This document shows positions 62,243 through 64,000 of a stretch of 64,000 nt of DNA, piece by piece. The DNA comes from Herminiimonas contaminans (GTDB lineage Bacteria; Pseudomonadota; Gammaproteobacteria; Burkholderiales; Burkholderiaceae_D), in NCBI RefSeq assembly GCF_015645465.1, contig NZ_JADOEL010000006.1:124001-188000 (forward strand). The letters run 5' to 3'. The notes under the pieces are model-generated. The model was given only the letters and a program-made list of their open reading frames with translations, did no database searches and was not told the DNA's origin. Position 1 is the first letter of the stretch, and each line of letters starts with the position of its first letter. The translations under genes and the position numbers were made by a program.

Positions 62243-62965
62243 ATGGGTAATCTGGTGATTGTTCGCCATGGCGAGTCACAGTGGAACAGGGAAAACCGTT
62301 TTACCGGCTGGGCAGATATCGACCTGACCGCGAATGGCATAGAGCAGGCACGTTGCGCCGGACGCGCGCTGGCCCGGGCTGGTTTCCGTTTCGACCTCGC
62401 GATTACTTCCATGCTGAAACGCACCATACGTTCACAATGGCTGATCCTGGATGAAATGGATGCGATGTTTACGCCGGTCATCAGTCACTGGCGTCTGAAT
62501 GAACGTCATTACGGCGCACTGACCGGCCATAGCCGTGCGGAAATGATAGAGCGCTTTGGTGAAGAGCAGGTCTGGGCCTGGCGTCGCGGCTTCGATAGCC
62601 GCCCGCCCCTGATGGAGAGTACGGATGCCCGTGCACCGCAACAGCAGGCGCGATACAAGGACGTGCCGCGTGCTGAATTGCCGCTGGGTGAATCGCTGCA
62701 CGATACGGTGGAGCGTGTTCGGGTAGTGTGGAACGAAACCATCGCGCCGGTACTGAAGCAAGGCAAAGATGTCATTATTTCTTCGCATGGCAATAGCCAG
62801 CGCGCATTGGTCAAGTTGCTGGAAGATATGCCGGACGAAGAAGTGGCACGCTTCGATGTACCGAACAGCGTACCGCTGGTTTATAAACTGGATACCGATC
62901 TGCGTGTGCTGGAAAGAAAATCGATGACCGATATCCCACATCCGGGTTCATCCGCGATACTTTGA
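62243..62965 (+). CDS. gpmA: 2,3-bisphosphoglycerate-dependent phosphoglycerate mutase
   Basis: The 240-residue glycolytic enzyme interconverts 3- and 2-phosphoglycerate. It has the catalytic phosphohistidine motif LVIVRHGESQWNRENRFTGW (His near residue 8), LNERHYGALTGHSRAEMIERFGEEQ with the acid catalyst and the second histidine in VIISSHGNSQRALVK. Residue TSMLKRTIRSQW departs slightly from the common TSVLKRAIRT form. A strong terminator follows, so it is monocistronic. Confidence 0.93.
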   Translation: MGNLVIVRHGESQWNRENRFTGWADIDLTANGIEQARCAGRALARAGFRFDLAITSMLKRTIRSQWLILDEMDAMFTPVISHWRLNERHYGALTGHSRAEMIERFGEEQVWAWRRGFDSRPPLMESTDARAPQQQARYKDVPRAELPLGESLHDTVERVRVVWNETIAPVLKQGKDVIISSHGNSQRALVKLLEDMPDEEVARFDVPNSVPLVYKLDTDLRVLERKSMTDIPHPGSSAIL

Positions 62966-62968
62966 TTT

Positions 62969-62998
62969 AAAAAAGCCGACCCTGGGTCGGCTTTTTTA
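62969..62998 (+). terminator. Terminator of gpmA
   Basis: AAAAAAGCCGACC and GGTCGGCTTTTTT form a perfect 13-bp stem with a 3-base loop and T-run. It is symmetrical and may also serve the convergent small gene at 63036. Confidence 0.9.
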
Positions 62999-63035
62999 TT
63001 GGGCGCATGCCACAGCCTGCATGGCATGTGGCTGA

Positions 63036-63374
63036 TTACTTCCCTATTTGTTTGCTCACACCATTCTCTTGCTGGTTCAGGGTCTTTTGTTCCAGCTTGG
63101 TGATGTGCCCGCCATTCTGGCTGGCCATGGCTCGCTCTTCCTTGCGTATCTGATGATCTTCCTTGTGTAGCTTCTTTGCCTCTGGCTTGGACATTTTTCC
63201 TTCTTTCACTTCCTGGTGTATGCGCTTGTCCTGCTTGTCCAGGCGCTGGTTCACTTCGGCACGACGTGGATGTTCTTTCTGAAATTCGGTTGCCGCAAAT
63301 GACTGTGTACTTACCGCTGCCAGCATGCCGACTACACCAATCAGGGACAGAGTTTTACGCATCGCATTCGACAT
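63036..63374 (-). CDS. Small exported charged helical protein
   Basis: The 112-residue protein has a signal peptide (LSLIGVVGMLAAVSTQSFAA) and a mature part rich in Lys, Glu, Gln and His. That part looks wholly alpha-helical: PRRAEVNQRLDKQDKRIHQE, GKMSKPEAKKLHKEDHQIRK, then GHITKLEQKTLNQQENGVSKQ. No catalytic motif is seen. Similar short secreted proteins occur in Burkholderiales without known function. AAGGA at proper spacing supports the start at 63374; MRKTLS at 63362 is an alternative. Confidence 0.72.
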   Translation of the reverse strand: MSNAMRKTLSLIGVVGMLAAVSTQSFAATEFQKEHPRRAEVNQRLDKQDKRIHQEVKEGKMSKPEAKKLHKEDHQIRKEERAMASQNGGHITKLEQKTLNQQENGVSKQIGK

Positions 63375-63685
63375 GATTTTTCCTTAAGTGTTGTTTGTTG
63401 TGTCTAGTAAGCAGTAGAGGATTCTACGTAGCTACGTGTACATAAACGTGACTTCCAAAACTGGCGATGACAGGAATTGCGACTGAAGTGTAAGCAAATG
63501 TTTGCTGGCACCAACTGGCATCCAGGCGACGTCGCTGTTTATCTGGCGGCAATTCGGGCAAGGTTCGGTCGGGCAGGGGATGGCGATGAGTGTGGTGACT
63601 ATTTTGATGACGACTACCGTGATGGTTGCCGTGACTTTGTGGCGACAACGCCAGCGTTGATACGCATGTTGCCAACAATCGTTGA
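63375..63685. other. Intergenic region without a supported gene
   Basis: A perfect 12-bp palindrome, ACGTAGCTACGT (63426-63437), lies about 50 bp upstream of the small exported protein gene and could be its operator. The short frames at 63424-63689 have no recognisable features and no ribosome site. Confidence 0.4.
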
Positions 63686-64000
63686 TTAACGGCGACGCTG
63701 TTCTTCGAAGAAATCGCGCTTCAGGAATTCTTCCAGTTCCGTACTGTCGCGCAGGCGCGCCGACAGCACCACCACGCGACCCAGACGTGGTGAGTTCCAG
63801 TTGAAGTCTTCTTTTTCATATAGACGTATCAGATCTATCATCCGGCGCACGATGGCGGTTTCGATATCGCCACCCGGCCCTGCGTCCACCTGTATCAACT
63901 GGCGTGAATTGGTTTTGCGGCGCAAGTCCCAACCGCGGAACAGGAACTCTGCCGTGCGCACACCCTTGAAGGTAATCTGGAACACGCCGCCGGATTCATT
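63686..64000 (-). CDS. C-terminal part of an unrecognised protein
   Basis: The frame runs through the window edge; the GTG at 63985 is an internal valine, as the frame continues upstream as NESGGVFQITF. Visible residues are FKGVRTAEFLFRGWDLRRK, then QVDAGPGGDIETAIVRRMID, LIRLYEKEDFNWNSPRLGRVVVLSARLRD and a charged C-terminus ending FFEEQRRR. I do not recognise a family. Codon use looks normal for the window, so it is probably a real gene. Confidence 0.6.
   Translation of the reverse strand, partial: NESGGVFQITFKGVRTAEFLFRGWDLRRKTNSRQLIQVDAGPGGDIETAIVRRMIDLIRLYEKEDFNWNSPRLGRVVVLSARLRDSTELEEFLKRDFFEEQRRR

Noticed and set aside
63477-63689. 70-codon plus-strand frame near the right end
   Set aside because: It has no Shine-Dalgarno site and no recognisable composition, and it overlaps the end of the gene at 63686 on the other strand.

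Overview
The window looks like a chromosomal segment of a beta-proteobacterium of the family Oxalobacteraceae, most like Herminiimonas or a close Janthinobacterium relative. This rests on moderate GC content and on gene content: arsH beside copper resistance, an oxalate/formate-type (OFA) transporter, prpBCDE with a divergent PrpR, opgGH, and several FecI/FecR/TonB-receptor cassettes. It is inferred by recognising families, not by a database search. Genes are dense, many with 1-8 bp start/stop overlaps. I see no rRNA, tRNA, CRISPR array, insertion sequence or phage.

Layout. 1-7,100 is a metal block: the 3' part of arsH, a DUF2165 membrane protein, copper chaperone copZ, an ABM-fold monooxygenase, cueR and the Cu(I) ATPase copA, then a PepSY membrane protein and a CzcE-like periplasmic protein. 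copZ and copA each have a MerR-type promoter with a CueR dyad in a 19-bp spacer. 7,335-12,815 is a five-gene peptide-type ABC importer operon. 12,812-25,161 is housekeeping and envelope genes: DUF418, YihY/BrkB, a GIY-YIG-like protein, opgGH, an orphan 7TMR-DISM sensor kinase, a pseudouridine synthase, trhO and an AI-2E family permease. 25,365-33,842 holds the OFA transporter with an unusual upstream repeat array, an HPP/TetR divergent pair, a COG4315/ECF sigma/anti-sigma operon, GFA, pirin, OsmC, an isocitrate dehydrogenase family enzyme and DUF454.

34,105-61,383 is dominated by iron uptake. There are three cell-surface-signalling cassettes, each an ECF sigma factor, a FecR-like regulator and an STN-containing TonB receptor. 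Cassettes 1 and 2 are adjacent paralogues with a DUF2325 gene between them. A divergent prpR-prpBCDE methylcitrate locus with a sigma-54 promoter separates them from cassette 3. Cassette 3 is followed by two tandem DUF4198-like exported proteins and a complete MacA-MacB-outer membrane factor efflux pump. Fur-box-like palindromes precede cassette 1, the DUF2325 gene and cassette 3.

61,358-64,000 holds a DUF2242 lipoprotein, gpmA, a small charged exported protein and the C-terminal part of an unrecognised gene.

The most interesting unit is 51,071-61,383. I infer that it couples Fur-controlled, ligand-sensed uptake of a metal chelate with periplasmic metal handling and tripartite export, much like pyoverdine uptake and PvdRT-OpmQ recycling, but with DUF4198 proteins in the middle and no siderophore synthesis genes in view.
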